A stretch of 64,000 bases of DNA from Komagataeibacter sp. FNDCF1 (GCF_021295335.1 NZ_JAIWOT010000001.1:1863001-1927000); one strand, 5' to 3'. Shown: positions 35,859-44,845, counted from the stretch's first letter. The notes: generated from the letters alone by a model not told the origin. A program made the numbers and translations.

Positions 35859-35941
35859 GTCTCTATCTCTTGAATCGCTCATGATTCATAGCTGAACCAG
35901 AATAGAAATATTCAGCAAGGCGGCAGTCGCCGGGTGCTTAC

Positions 35942-36362
35942 GAAACGCCGCCTGCTCTTCTGTCATGATCCCGGCTTCGACATAGTCATCGAGGGTGAAC
36001 ACGGCGACGGCGGGCTTGCGGATCGCGAAACTGGGCGCCGTCACCACAGGCGGGAGCAATCCCTCGAACCGTTCCCCGGTTGGCAGTTCCGCCGACACAC
36101 GCGGGGCCGCGTCATGCACCTCCGCCCCGACATGATGCGCGACCAGACGCACGATGCGCTCCGCATCGGCGGGCGCGATCGTCTCGCCCGTGTCGGACAA
36201 GCCCTCTGACAGCCGGTCGATCCACAGCCGCCCGTCCGGGTTGAGCATCACCTCGACCACGGCAGGATCCGCCAGATGCGCCGCGATCGCCGACCCCATG
36301 GCGGTGCGCAGCATCGAAATGCCGCGCATCCGGGCGCCGCTCTCAATCGGTGTGACCGCCAT
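35942..36362 (-). pseudogene. trbB: Conjugal transfer ATPase TrbB, N-terminal fragment
   Basis: The reverse strand encodes [60 protein letters not shown] and [20 protein letters not shown], the N-terminal domain of VirB11-type ATPases. It is cut by IS66 after EEQAAF, before the Walker A loop. The motor ATPase of the mating apparatus is therefore not functional, and no other trb genes are in the window. Confidence 0.9.
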
Positions 36363-36509
36363 GGAAATCCCCGTCCGTTCAGGTCATCCGGCCTCTCCGG
36401 ACGACGACGGGGACAATTAGAGAGTGCTGTTTTCTCCCGTTTTCAACAGCATTTTCCTGCGATCGTACAGGATCGTAACGGATGCGGTTTTTACTTGCGG
36501 ATCGCGGGA

Positions 36510-36941
36510 TCAGGATTCCGATGTGGGAGGCACATCCTCCGGGATCTCATGCCGGAAAAATGGCCCCCGACTGAGTCGCCGCCCAAGGGCGGCCACGAAT
36601 GCCTCATAGCGTTCCGCCCCCTGCGCCCGCGCAGCTGCGGCCGCAGGTTCAGGGAAGGGCGGGCTGACCGTCATCCAGTAGCGGATAAACAGAGCCAGCG
36701 TCTCAAGGCTGATCCCGAGATCGCGCTCCATGCGGGCGACCTGCCGGTCGAGGCGGTCCAGCCTGCGGCTCATCGCCGCTTCCCGCCGCTCATCGGCATC
36801 GGGAGAGAGAAAGGACGCGATGGCCGCTTCCGCCACCAGGGACAGGGACAGATCGCGCCGAGCGGCATGCGCGGTCAGGGCATCCAGCAGCTTCGGTTCC
36901 AGATAGACCGACAGCCGCGCCTTCTTCGGGGATGTTCTCAT
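36510..36941 (-). CDS. CopG/ribbon-helix-helix-type protein downstream of traG
   Basis: 143 residues starting MRTSPKKARLSVYLEPKLLD, a ribbon-helix-helix start (ARLSVYLEPKLLDALTAHAA), then a coiled stretch (MSRRLDRLDRQVARMERDLG) and ETLALFIRYWMTVSPPFPEP. Proteins of this kind lie between traG and trbB in alphaproteobacterial elements and are thought to be regulatory or accessory. The start lies 8 bp beyond the traG stop, so the genes are co-transcribed. About 150 bp before trbB holds no gene. Confidence 0.78.
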   Translation of the reverse strand: MRTSPKKARLSVYLEPKLLDALTAHAARRDLSLSLVAEAAIASFLSPDADERREAAMSRRLDRLDRQVARMERDLGISLETLALFIRYWMTVSPPFPEPAAAAARAQGAERYEAFVAALGRRLSRGPFFRHEIPEDVPPTSES

Positions 36942-36948
36942 CACGCCC

Positions 36949-38949
36949 TCACAGCCCAAGGTCATTGCCACGGTCGAGGCCGACCTGCCGGGCGATCCGC
37001 GTCAGGTCGGCACGATCCCGTGCTTCCGGATCCGGTGGCAGTTCCTCGCCAAACAGATCGGGGGCGGTGCGCTTCCTGTGTTTGGCGGGATCCGCCGGAT
37101 CATGCTCGCGCGACCATTTCCGTCCCGTGCCGAGGGATTCATCACTATCGGCGTCGTCGGGCTGGTCGGGCGCTGCTGACGGTGCCGTCTCCTCCGGTGA
37201 CGGGGTGGCAGGAGATGGACGGTCACACCAGTCATCAGGCCGGACCGGCCGTGGCAGTTGCGCCGGATCAGGCGGCGGCAGGATACGCTCGACAAAACGG
37301 CGATCCCGGAAATACCGCGCCTTCCGTGCCCGGATCGGCGGACAGCCCGCCACCATGACCACCTCATCCCGTGCCGGGATCTGCATGACCTCGCCCACCG
37401 TCATCAGGGGCCGCGCGCTTTCCTGACGCGAAACCATGAGATGCCCCAGCCAGGGCGACAGCCGGTGCCCGGCATAGTTCTTCTGCGACCGGATCTCGGT
37501 GGCCACCCCCAGACCATCGGACACGCGCTTCGCGGTGCGTTCATCGTTCGTGGCGAAGGATACCCGGACATGGCAATTATCGAGAATGCTGTTGTTCTGG
37601 CCATAGGCCTTGTCGATCTGATTGAGGGACTGCGCGATCAGAAACGCCTTGATCCCGTAGCCCGCCATGAAGGCCAGCGCGCTCTCGAAGAAGTCCAGAC
37701 GGCCGAGGGCGGGAAACTCGTCGAGCATCAGCAGTAGGCGACGACGCCCCTTCCGGCCGGACAGATCCTCCGTCAACCGCCGCCCGATCTGGTTGAGAAG
37801 CAGGCGGATCAGCGGCTTGGTGCGGCTGATATCCGAGGGTGGGATAACAAAATACAGCGAGACGGGCCGCCCTCCCTCCAACAGGTCGCCGATCCGCCAT
37901 TCGCAGTGACTGGTCACGGTGGCCACCACCGGATCGCGATAGAGGCCGAGAAACGACATGGCGGTGGACAGCACGCCGGAGCGCTCGTTGTCCGACTTGT
38001 TCAGCAATTCCCGTGCGGCCGACGCCACGACGGGGTGAGGCCCTGCCTTCCCGAGATGCGGTGTCCGCATCATGGCGGACAGGGTCGCCTCGATCGACCG
38101 CTTCGGGTCGGAGAGGAATTTCGCCACCCCGGCGAGGGTCTTGTCGTCCTCGGCATAGAGCACATGCAGGATAGCTCCGACCAGCAGGGCATGGGAGGTT
38201 TTCTCCCAATGGTTGCGCCGTTCCAGCGAGCCTTCGGGATCGACCAGGATGTCGGCGATGTTCTGCACGTCACGAACTTCCGACGCCCCGCGCCGGACCT
38301 CCAGCAGTGGGTTATAGGCCGAGGACGCCGGATTGGTGGGGTCGAACAGCAGTACCCGCCCGAAGCGGTTACGGAAACCGGCTGTAATCTGCCAGTTCTC
38401 GCCCTTGATGTCATGAATAATAGCCGAACCTGGCCAGGTCAGGAGTGTGGGGATCACCATGCCTACACCCTTGCCGGTGCGGGTGGGCGCGAAAGTCAGG
38501 ACGTGCTCGGGACCATCGTGTCGGAGATAGACCCGGCGGTATTTGCCCAGCACCACGCCGTCCTCGCCCAGCAGCCCGGCGGCACTGATTTCCGCGTCCT
38601 CAGCCCAGCGGGCAGAGCCATAGGTCGCGGCCCGCTTCGCCTCGCGGGCGCGATGGACGGACAGCGCCACAGCGGCCGCGAAGGCTAGCACACCGCCCGA
38701 TCCCGCAATCCAGGCGCCGCGCGTGAACACCGCCGGGGCGTAGGCGTCGAACTCGTACCACCACCAGAAAAACAGCGGCGGGGCATAGACCGGCCAGCGA
38801 TGCAGGATCGTGAACCACGGTCGTCCGAGTTCCGGCTGGAACGCCAGTTCCCAGGCCGTCCATTGTGTCGCCGTCCACCAGGACAGTACGATCATGGCCA
38901 GGACCACGAGCGCCTGTCCCCACTGGATACGTGTTCCCGGCTGGTCCAT
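36949..38949 (-). CDS. traG: Type IV coupling protein TraG/VirD4
   Basis: 666 residues. Two membrane segments lie at the N-terminus (ALVVLAMIVLSWWTATQW; WIAGSGGVLAFAAAVALSVH). The ATPase domain has Walker A in FAPTRTGKGVGMVIPTLL and Walker B in LLLMLDEFPALGRLDFF, plus IIHDIKGENWQITAGFR and AFLIAQSLNQIDKAYG. The Pro/Asp-rich tail is typically variable. It hands the relaxase-DNA complex to the secretion channel and energises transfer. The gene is intact, unlike trbB downstream. Confidence 0.95.
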   Translation of the reverse strand: MDQPGTRIQWGQALVVLAMIVLSWWTATQWTAWELAFQPELGRPWFTILHRWPVYAPPLFFWWWYEFDAYAPAVFTRGAWIAGSGGVLAFAAAVALSVHRAREAKRAATYGSARWAEDAEISAAGLLGEDGVVLGKYRRVYLRHDGPEHVLTFAPTRTGKGVGMVIPTLLTWPGSAIIHDIKGENWQITAGFRNRFGRVLLFDPTNPASSAYNPLLEVRRGASEVRDVQNIADILVDPEGSLERRNHWEKTSHALLVGAILHVLYAEDDKTLAGVAKFLSDPKRSIEATLSAMMRTPHLGKAGPHPVVASAARELLNKSDNERSGVLSTAMSFLGLYRDPVVATVTSHCEWRIGDLLEGGRPVSLYFVIPPSDISRTKPLIRLLLNQIGRRLTEDLSGRKGRRRLLLMLDEFPALGRLDFFESALAFMAGYGIKAFLIAQSLNQIDKAYGQNNSILDNCHVRVSFATNDERTAKRVSDGLGVATEIRSQKNYAGHRLSPWLGHLMVSRQESARPLMTVGEVMQIPARDEVVMVAGCPPIRARKARYFRDRRFVERILPPPDPAQLPRPVRPDDWCDRPSPATPSPEETAPSAAPDQPDDADSDESLGTGRKWSREHDPADPAKHRKRTAPDLFGEELPPDPEARDRADLTRIARQVGLDRGNDLGL

Positions 38950-39011
38950 CGATCCCTCCCCTTGTCATGGGAGACAGCGAAGAACCGGGATTTTCCCGTG
39001 TGCAAGCATGA

Positions 39012-39032
39012 TCCGGTACCCATCGTACCGGA
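39012..39032. promoter_or_regulatory. Inverted repeat upstream of traG
   Basis: TCCGGTAC (39012-39019) and GTACCGGA (39025-39032) are exact inverse copies with a 5-bp spacer, 63 bp upstream of the traG start on the reverse strand and 91 bp upstream of the plus-strand 39123 gene. It may be an operator shared by the divergent units. The rest of 38950-39122 has no gene. Confidence 0.45.
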
Positions 39033-39122
39033 GGGGGCAGGAGCGAAAAAATACTTGCGCGTTGCGGTCTACAGCCAAACCCGCCCATCATGCGCGGGAT
39101 ATCTCTCGGAAGGAATCGAGCC

Positions 39123-39272
39123 ATGACTGGACCGCAGAACCCGCCTCGGTCTGACGACGCCGTTGATCAACTAGGCACGGAGGAACGGAGGAAGCTCGAC
39201 CCTGTGATTGATGCACTGAACGCATTGCACTTGCAGCACGGCTTCCTGAGCGATGAATTCCCGACGCTTTGA
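39123..39272 (+). CDS. Small protein, CcdA-antitoxin-like tail
   Basis: 49 residues, MTGPQNPPRSDDAVDQLGTE... then KLDPVIDALNALHLQHGFLS and DEFPTL. The end (IDALNALHLQHGFLSDEF) resembles the C-terminus of CcdA-type antitoxins that wraps the toxin. No DNA-binding ribbon-helix-helix and no ccdB follow. A good ribosome site GGAAGGA (39108-39114) supports translation. It may be a remnant antitoxin. Confidence 0.45.
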   Translation: MTGPQNPPRSDDAVDQLGTEERRKLDPVIDALNALHLQHGFLSDEFPTL

Positions 39273-39300
39273 GCCGGGCGATCTCCACTTGAATCGTGCA

Positions 39301-39335
39301 TATGTCGGACATTTATGGTAGAAACGTCCGACATA
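39301..39335. promoter_or_regulatory. Operator-like inverted repeat before the PIN toxin module
   Basis: TATGTCGGAC (39301-39310) and GTCCGACATA (39326-39335) are perfect inverse copies separated by 15 bp. The right arm ends at the AGGGAG ribosome site of the antitoxin gene (start 39348). This is the classic layout of an autorepressed toxin-antitoxin promoter. Confidence 0.65.
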
Positions 39336-39347
39336 AGGGAGACTCCG

Positions 39348-39770
39348 ATGGCACATACGAGCCGACAGCAAGGTGCTACCAAATCCGGTGTGACTGCACC
39401 GGCCAGCATCGGTCCTGCTGCCCGCCCGGCGCGCCGGCGTGGGAAAACCAGCCAGCCGACCGTGGAAAGCGACATTATACGGGTGTTCAAAAGCAAGGCG
39501 TTCGCGAGCCTGATGGCGCGCGATCCGTCGGTTGCACGCGCGGTTGTCTTCCTGACGCACCAGGGTGTCGTCACCGGCGTCCGCTCGAAGAAGATTTCCA
39601 CGCGTGTCGATCCCGGCGTGATGGATGCAGCCCGGAAGCGGTTCGGACTGACCAACGATGCCGACGTCATCAACGCCAGCCTGGCGATGGCGGCAGCGCC
39701 AGATCGGTTCAAGACATGGCTCATGGAGAGCCAGGACACGGTCACGGACGATTTTGAACTCGCGGTATAA
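39348..39770 (+). CDS. Putative antitoxin upstream of a PIN-domain protein
   Basis: 140 residues. The N-terminal 45 residues are basic and low complexity; then TVESDIIRVFKSKAFASLMA, ARAVVFLTHQGVVTGVRSKK, ISTRVDPGVMDAARKRFGLT and ADVINASLAMAAAPDRFKTW. The last part resembles a ribbon-helix-helix or other DNA-binding/binding-helix segment (ISTRVDPGVMDAARKRF). I do not recognise a named family. It precedes the PIN gene by 9 bp and has an operator-like repeat just upstream. Confidence 0.65.
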   Translation: MAHTSRQQGATKSGVTAPASIGPAARPARRRGKTSQPTVESDIIRVFKSKAFASLMARDPSVARAVVFLTHQGVVTGVRSKKISTRVDPGVMDAARKRFGLTNDADVINASLAMAAAPDRFKTWLMESQDTVTDDFELAV

Positions 39771-39779
39771 GCATTCATC

Positions 39780-40406
39780 GTGAAGACGCCAGCAGGATCG
39801 CGCGGCAACGAAACCGCCGCCGACATTGCACGACAGCATGACCCCGACGCCTATGCACGGGCGATGGCACGCCGACCCGACACAGAGCTTCCGTTCGACA
39901 TCACGGCCCAGCCGCCGGACCTGCCGGTCATGCTCGACACGAATTTCTATCTGCGACGCCTTCAGGGAAAGCTCGCGCCGGATCTGGCTGCCTTCGTGGC
40001 CAGCCGGAGGATTCTGCATAGCGGCGTCGCATGTAGCGAGCTTGCCATCAGCGCAGGCATCCTCGATCCGACTCATCCCGCCACGCCGCACAACCGCAAA
40101 GTCGTGCTGGATATGCTCGACACGATCGACCGAACGGATATCGTGGCCCCCAGCGCGGAAACCTGGGCCGAAGCGGGCATGATCGCCGGTATTCTGGCTC
40201 GGACGCAGCATCTCGCAAAGCCCAAGAGCACGCTGACGTCAGCGGAAGCGTGCTGCCAGGAGGGCCTGCGCCGGAAGCTGATTAATGACACACTGCTCTT
40301 CCTCAACGCCCGCGAGCAAAATGCCATCCTGGTGTCGATGAACCGTCGCGATATGGATCTCCTTCTCCGTTTCCGGCCGGACACCAGCGTTCTGCTATTC
40401 CGCTGA
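39780..40406 (+). CDS. PIN-domain (VapC-like) ribonuclease toxin
   Basis: 208 residues from a GTG start. PIN-type acidic residues are visible: PVMLDTNFYLRRLQGK (first Asp), HSGVACSELAISAGIL (Glu), LRRKLINDTLLFLNAREQNA (Asp) and AILVSMNRRDMDLLL (last acidic). The 60-residue N-terminal extension is longer than in usual VapC proteins. Expected activity is Mg2+-dependent RNA cleavage, blocked by the upstream antitoxin. The stop overlaps the next ATG (TGATG). Confidence 0.75.
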   Translation: MKTPAGSRGNETAADIARQHDPDAYARAMARRPDTELPFDITAQPPDLPVMLDTNFYLRRLQGKLAPDLAAFVASRRILHSGVACSELAISAGILDPTHPATPHNRKVVLDMLDTIDRTDIVAPSAETWAEAGMIAGILARTQHLAKPKSTLTSAEACCQEGLRRKLINDTLLFLNAREQNAILVSMNRRDMDLLLRFRPDTSVLLFR

Positions 40407-40864
40407 TGGCGGCACTGGAACCAGAGCGAACAAAAATTGAAGTGAGAGCGGACATGATTTCACGTCACATTTCGATTTTCTTCTACGGCCTGTTCATGGA
40501 TGCGGATGTTCTTCGAACGAAAGGCTTTGAACCCGCGAACCCTCGACCGGCTGAGGTCGCGGGAATGGCGCTTCGTATTGGAAAGCGCGCTACTCTTGTC
40601 CCTGACATATCTGGTTCAGTGCATGGAATCGTCATGGACCTGACTCACAACGATATCGACCGTCTTTACGCCGACGAAAGCGTCGCCTCATACCGGCCAG
40701 AAGCTGTCTTGGCCCGCCTCTCCGATAGCACAAGCATCGCAGCCCTTTGTTTCAATCTGCCGATACCTCCGGAAAGAGGCGTCACCAGCAATGAGTATCG
40801 CGAAAAACTCCGCGAAGTTGGCCGCAAAGTCGGCCTACCTGCCCACTATACCGACGGACTGTGA
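40406..40864 (+). CDS. Gamma-glutamylcyclotransferase-like (AIG2/GGCT fold) protein
   Basis: 152 residues; after a 16-residue leader it reads MISRHISIFFYGLFMDADVL, AGMALRIGKRATLVPDISGS, VHGIVMDLTHNDIDRLYADE and LCFNLPIPPERGVTSNEYRE. FFYGLFMD corresponds to the conserved YGSNM-like loop, with L in place of the usual S/T. The catalytic Glu is not obvious; D in LTHNDIDRLYADE is in the region. Coupled by TGATG to the PIN gene, so it may be a third component of that operon. A start at 40454 is also possible. Confidence 0.6.
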   Translation: MAALEPERTKIEVRADMISRHISIFFYGLFMDADVLRTKGFEPANPRPAEVAGMALRIGKRATLVPDISGSVHGIVMDLTHNDIDRLYADESVASYRPEAVLARLSDSTSIAALCFNLPIPPERGVTSNEYREKLREVGRKVGLPAHYTDGL

Positions 40865-40900
40865 AACCTAATCGAGACATCCGAACGACAATGACGCTTC

Positions 40901-41593
40901 TCAGTCCAGCATCCAGGAAACGCCCATATCAGCATGAATCGCGGTGGTATCAAAAATCGGCAAGTCTATATCGTCCTGAGAGATAAGCATGGCGATCTCC
41001 GTGCATCCAAGAATGACACTATCGGCCCCTTCCGTCTGCATTCGGCGGACGGCATTTCTATAATGCTCTCGGCTTTCATCGCGTATGATACCCCGGCAAA
41101 GTTCTTCATAGATAATGCGATGAATGCCGATCCGCGCATCCCCATCGGGAATCCTGGCCGTGATCCCGAACAAATCGCGCAGGCGTTTCGTGTAGAATTC
41201 GCGCTCCATCGTGAAACGGGTCGCAAGAAGCACGGGGTGTTTGCAGCCGGCGCGTTGCAACGCTTCACCGGTTGCGTCCGCGATATGCAGTGCCGGGATC
41301 TCCGCCGCCTGTTCGATGGCCTCATGGAGACAATGCATGGTGTTGCTACAGATCAGCAATGCCTCAGCGCCTGACCGTTTCAAATGCTGACCGGCCCGGC
41401 TTAACTGCTCTGTGAGCGCCGACCAGTCATCTTCACGTTGACGTTCCGCGATCGGCGCGAAATCCGGAGACCAGAGCAGCGAGGGGGCCGAGTGCAGACC
41501 ACCCTTTCGCGCCCGGACGCCCTCGTTCAGCAGCCGATAGTAGATCGCCGTGCTTTCCCAGCTCATTCCACCCAGAAGACCAAGAACGCGCAT
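40901..41593 (-). CDS. Aspartate/glutamate racemase family protein
   Basis: 230 residues: MRVLGLLGGMSWESTAIYYR, LLNEGVRARKGGLHSAP, GAEALLICSNTMHCLHEAIE (first catalytic Cys in CSNTMH) and GADSVILGCTEIAMLISQDD (second Cys in GCTE). Both Cys of the PLP-independent two-base racemase mechanism are present. Substrate is probably aspartate. Divergent from the AraC gene with 63 bp between. Confidence 0.9.
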   Translation of the reverse strand: MRVLGLLGGMSWESTAIYYRLLNEGVRARKGGLHSAPSLLWSPDFAPIAERQREDDWSALTEQLSRAGQHLKRSGAEALLICSNTMHCLHEAIEQAAEIPALHIADATGEALQRAGCKHPVLLATRFTMEREFYTKRLRDLFGITARIPDGDARIGIHRIIYEELCRGIIRDESREHYRNAVRRMQTEGADSVILGCTEIAMLISQDDIDLPIFDTTAIHADMGVSWMLD

Positions 41594-41656
41594 TTTCTTC
41601 TCCTTTTCCTGTCCGTGACCGTTACTATCGAAGCCAGGGGACGGGTCTTGAACAAA

Positions 41657-42439
41657 ATGCACATGGTGAAAACGGTCAGAAGGCTTGAGACAGAAAACTG
41701 GGTGGTCGAGTTGTGGCCCAAGGCGGCCTACGATGTGCAGGCAACCTCTGATCGCGCTGTGATCGGCTTCGCCTTCGAGGCGCAGAGCGGCATGGATGCG
41801 ATCGGAACCGGGAAGGCGCGCTCCTTCCTGCGACGCCCCAATACCTTGTCCTGGGTGCCAGGCAAATGTCCGGTGTTTTCCCGCTCGGACGAAGGCGGCG
41901 AATACCTCGTCCTGCGCGGTATGCCGTCCGTCATGATCGGACATCGGGAGGCCGGGGAGCGGCCTTTGAACGCCATTGTCGACCCGGACGCCGTGGCGGC
42001 CGCCTGTTCATTGCGGCGCAGGCTGCTCTCCGGGGAACGGGAGATCGCGTCGGAACCGGATATCCTCGCCGCCGTCCTCCTCCGTCATTTCACTTCCGGG
42101 AAGGCTGCTGCACCCTGGATCACGGCGGCTCGTTTGGCCGCGATCGACAGGTTGATCGACCGTCACATGGGCGAACGGTTGGCAATTGCCCGACTGGCAG
42201 CGGAGCTTGAATTGTCCGTTGGATTTCTGGTTCGGGCTTTCCGGCAAAGCCTCGGCGTAACGCCGCATCGCTATGTCATGGAACGACGCCTCGCCCAAGC
42301 TCGACGGCTACTTGACGCCGGGTGTCCTATTGCGGACACCGCCGCCGAATGTGGGTTCGCCGATCAGGCGCATCTGACGCGCCATTTGAAGCGCTCTACC
42401 GGGGTCACGCCAGCGTACTATGAGCGTATGGAGAAATGA
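41657..42439 (+). CDS. AraC-family transcriptional regulator
   Basis: 260 residues. The N-terminal 150 residues form an effector/sensor region (WVVELWPKAAYDVQATSDRA). The C-terminal double helix-turn-helix is typical: AARLAAIDRLIDRHMGERLA, ELSVGFLVRAFRQSLGVTPH, YVMERRLAQARRLLDAGCPI and ECGFADQAHLTRHLKRSTGV. The ATG at 41657 is preceded only weakly by a ribosome site. It likely controls the divergent racemase gene. Confidence 0.88.
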   Translation: MHMVKTVRRLETENWVVELWPKAAYDVQATSDRAVIGFAFEAQSGMDAIGTGKARSFLRRPNTLSWVPGKCPVFSRSDEGGEYLVLRGMPSVMIGHREAGERPLNAIVDPDAVAAACSLRRRLLSGEREIASEPDILAAVLLRHFTSGKAAAPWITAARLAAIDRLIDRHMGERLAIARLAAELELSVGFLVRAFRQSLGVTPHRYVMERRLAQARRLLDAGCPIADTAAECGFADQAHLTRHLKRSTGVTPAYYERMEK

Positions 42440-42555
42440 GAGGACAAAATATCAAGCAGCTGCCGCCTTCCAGACTATTTCGACATAGTTGTTTTTGAAG
42501 CCGAGGGTCGCTCCTGGCAAACGCTCACGCTGGATCTTGCCGTATGGGGGCGATG

Positions 42556-42783
42556 CTAAGTCCTGTTCTGCTTGTTGGCGCGCTCCAGGAACTTTATAGC
42601 TTCGTCGAAAATTGGAAGGCCAACGGGAGACTGCTCGAATGACGCCTCCCGATCCGCCCTCACGCCACTCAGGACGTCCGTTATGAGGCCCGGCTGTGCT
42701 TCATCAAGCCTTTGCAGAATACAGAGCAAGACGTACGACACGGCTTGCAGCTTTATCTCGGTCTCACCAAGCTCTTTCGGCAT
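42556..42783 (-). CDS. Hypothetical small protein
   Basis: 75 residues, MPKELGETEIKLQAVSYVLL, CILQRLDEAQPGLITDVLSG, VRADREASFEQSPVGLPIFD and EAIKFLERANKQNRT. Mostly helical and soluble; no family recognised. The frame is open further upstream to 42861, but MPK follows a plausible GGGAGACC site. The lower GC of the surroundings suggests separate origin. Confidence 0.45.
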   Translation of the reverse strand: MPKELGETEIKLQAVSYVLLCILQRLDEAQPGLITDVLSGVRADREASFEQSPVGLPIFDEAIKFLERANKQNRT

Positions 42784-43053
42784 GACGGTCTCCCAAACAA
42801 TTAGAAGATAATGCGATTCGACGGCGTGGCAACTGAGAATAATATAGGCTTTCTCGACCAACCGACCAGGCTGCCCTCGCTGCGAAGAAGCCGCTCCTTT
42901 GCAACCCTGTCTAGGACCGTTTTGGAGTCAGCTTGAGACGTTTAAGTATCTCTTATGGGCGTGTAACTGTTGACCATCTGAGCCTGATTAAAGGGTAACT
43001 TATGTCGGCTTGATGCTCCAAAGCAGGAGGCCCGTAATCCCTGTCCTTCCTGG
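42784..43053. other. 270 bp, no recognisable gene
   Basis: This AT-richer stretch separates the racemase/AraC cargo from the relaxase C-terminus. No frame has a plausible product. Confidence 0.5.
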
Positions 43054-44793
43054 TCATAGACCCAGCCCCCGTTTGCGCGCGAATGACCAGTCAATCCCAC
43101 CGTCCTCGCGCATGATGCCTGACACCTCCCGCCCGCGCTGCTTTTCCAGCGACGGCGACCATGGCACCAGTTCAAACCCCAGCCCGTCGTCGATCATCGC
43201 GAACCGCCCCGACGCCAGGTTGAAACGCTGGCGATAGGTGCCGGTGACGGGATCGCCCTCGCCGCTCCGCCGGAAGGGCATTCCTGACGTCCCGGCGAGG
43301 CTCCGGCCCAGCGTCTCCAACTCCCGCTGGCGCAGTGTGGCAATCAGGTTCCGGGCGTAGCGAATGTTTCCGCCGTCACGACTGGCCAAACCCTGCTCCA
43401 CCAAATGGTCCGCCCGCTTCTCCATCGCCACTTTGACATCGGCACCGAACCCAGTGGAGGCCAGGACAAGAGGCTCCCGCGTGATGGCCTGCCGGTCGAG
43501 CCAGGTCACGCCCTCCGCCGTCACCTGCCGCTCCAGCGTGACGTCCGAGCGCACGGCCAGCGCGACACGGTCACGTCCCTGTTTGTCGGTGAAACGCCGC
43601 AGTTCCACGATGGAACCGACGGCCCCATCACCTGCGGCTTCGAGGTGCGGCAGGCGGACATGGTGCGTGCGTCCGTCAATCCCGTCGATCACCGCATAGG
43701 CCGTGCCGCGCAGTTCATCGTCGAGGCCGCGATCAACCAGCCGGCCGATAAGGGGATCGGTGGTGTCCTGTCCCGCCAGCACCCAGGAGGACGCGGCGCG
43801 GTCGATCTTCTGCTCCGCCAGCCCCCGGTGGATCCGTTTGATGATGTCGTTGCGCTCGCTGATCTCCCGCAGGGTTGCCTCCGCGCTCTCGTCCATCCGC
43901 CAGCGATCCGGCCCGACCTGGTGCGCCAGCCCCATCGTCTCCAGACGGCGCAGGCGCCCCAACTTCACGGTGGCGAAGGCGTCCGGCGTTTCGCCCGGCG
44001 CGCGTCCGAGATCGATGACACCATCCTCTCCGGCGTCCTTCTGAAGCTGACGGTCAAGCTGGGTCCAGCGGTCGGCATTCACCTGCCGCTCGACCGCATG
44101 GTGGATGTCGTGATCCGTGCGTGGCCCGAGTTCCAGCGTCACCAGATCCTGGGCACGAGCACGCATTCCCTCGCGGATGTAATCGCGCGCGATCACCAGG
44201 TCGGAACCGTCCTCCGCAACGCCTCGGACGATGACGTGCAAATGGGGATGCGCGGTGTTCCAGTGATCGACGGCGACCCAGTCGAGTTTCGTGCCGAGAT
44301 CGGACTCCATCTGCCCCATCAGATCCCGCGCAAAGGCGCGCAGGTCCGACATCTCCGGCGCATCCTCTGGCGAGACGATGAAGCGGAAATGATGGCGGTC
44401 GCCATCGCAGCGTTCGGCGAAGTCCGAGGCGCGGATATCGTCGCTGTCCTTCCCGAACAGGCGCGCATCCTCCCCGTCCCGCGTCACGCCCTCCCGGCGG
44501 AGATAGCGAAGATGAGCCGCCAGTGGTGTGGCGCGCGGCGCATGTCGCACGACGCGGGCCTTGATCACGACGCCCCGCGAGCGGCTGGTCAGCAGGCGAT
44601 TGGCCGCATGGGCGGCGGCCCGCCCCCGCCCGAAACTGGAGCGCCGTCCGGAACTGATTTTCCCCGCGCGGGAGACCCTGCCACCGGCCCTTTGCACGGA
44701 CGCCAGCACCTGCGTCACGAAAGGCCGACCCTGCCGGGCGCGGGTAGAACGGATGCGCCCCGGCCGAACCCGGAATTCTTCATCTCCGTTCAT
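43054..44793 (-). CDS. Relaxase/mobilization nuclease (VirD2-like, DUF3363)
   Basis: 579 residues from MNGDEEFRVRPGRIRSTRAR. The nuclease domain has the metal-binding His cluster HWNTAHPHLHVIVRGV and the upstream HHFRFIVSPEDAPEMSDL; a nicking Tyr is likely in HLRYLRREGVTRDGEDARLF. The C-terminal DUF3363 part (HLEAAGDGAVGSIVELRRFT, RDRVALAVRSDVTLERQV, FARKRGLGL) is shared with the fusion at 7020-8297. It would nick oriT and lead the strand through TraG. The gene order relaxase-transglycosylase-DUF736-TraF is conserved in alphaproteobacterial elements. Confidence 0.9.
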   Translation of the reverse strand: MNGDEEFRVRPGRIRSTRARQGRPFVTQVLASVQRAGGRVSRAGKISSGRRSSFGRGRAAAHAANRLLTSRSRGVVIKARVVRHAPRATPLAAHLRYLRREGVTRDGEDARLFGKDSDDIRASDFAERCDGDRHHFRFIVSPEDAPEMSDLRAFARDLMGQMESDLGTKLDWVAVDHWNTAHPHLHVIVRGVAEDGSDLVIARDYIREGMRARAQDLVTLELGPRTDHDIHHAVERQVNADRWTQLDRQLQKDAGEDGVIDLGRAPGETPDAFATVKLGRLRRLETMGLAHQVGPDRWRMDESAEATLREISERNDIIKRIHRGLAEQKIDRAASSWVLAGQDTTDPLIGRLVDRGLDDELRGTAYAVIDGIDGRTHHVRLPHLEAAGDGAVGSIVELRRFTDKQGRDRVALAVRSDVTLERQVTAEGVTWLDRQAITREPLVLASTGFGADVKVAMEKRADHLVEQGLASRDGGNIRYARNLIATLRQRELETLGRSLAGTSGMPFRRSGEGDPVTGTYRQRFNLASGRFAMIDDGLGFELVPWSPSLEKQRGREVSGIMREDGGIDWSFARKRGLGL

Positions 44794-44845
44794 GAAAAAT
44801 GTCCTGCACCGCGCGAAAGATCGCGCCGGATCAAAGAGATGACAC

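Larger units (their letters stand above)
33350..35941 (-). mobile_element. IS66-family element, copy 2 (complete)
   Basis: The right end GTAACCATCCGGCGAGAGAC starts at 33350; the left end, read inward from 35941, is GTAAGCACCCGGCGACTGCC, an imperfect inverted repeat. About 2.6 kb with intact tnpA, tnpB and tnpC. The flanking 8-mers CCACATCC (33342-33349) and GAAACGCC (35942-35949) differ, whereas IS66 insertions normally duplicate 8 bp. The element therefore joins two originally separate places (panE and trbB). Confidence 0.9.

Noticed and set aside
36276-37358. 360-aa plus-strand frame
   Set aside because: Spans the antisense of trbB, the CopG-like gene and traG; no domain.
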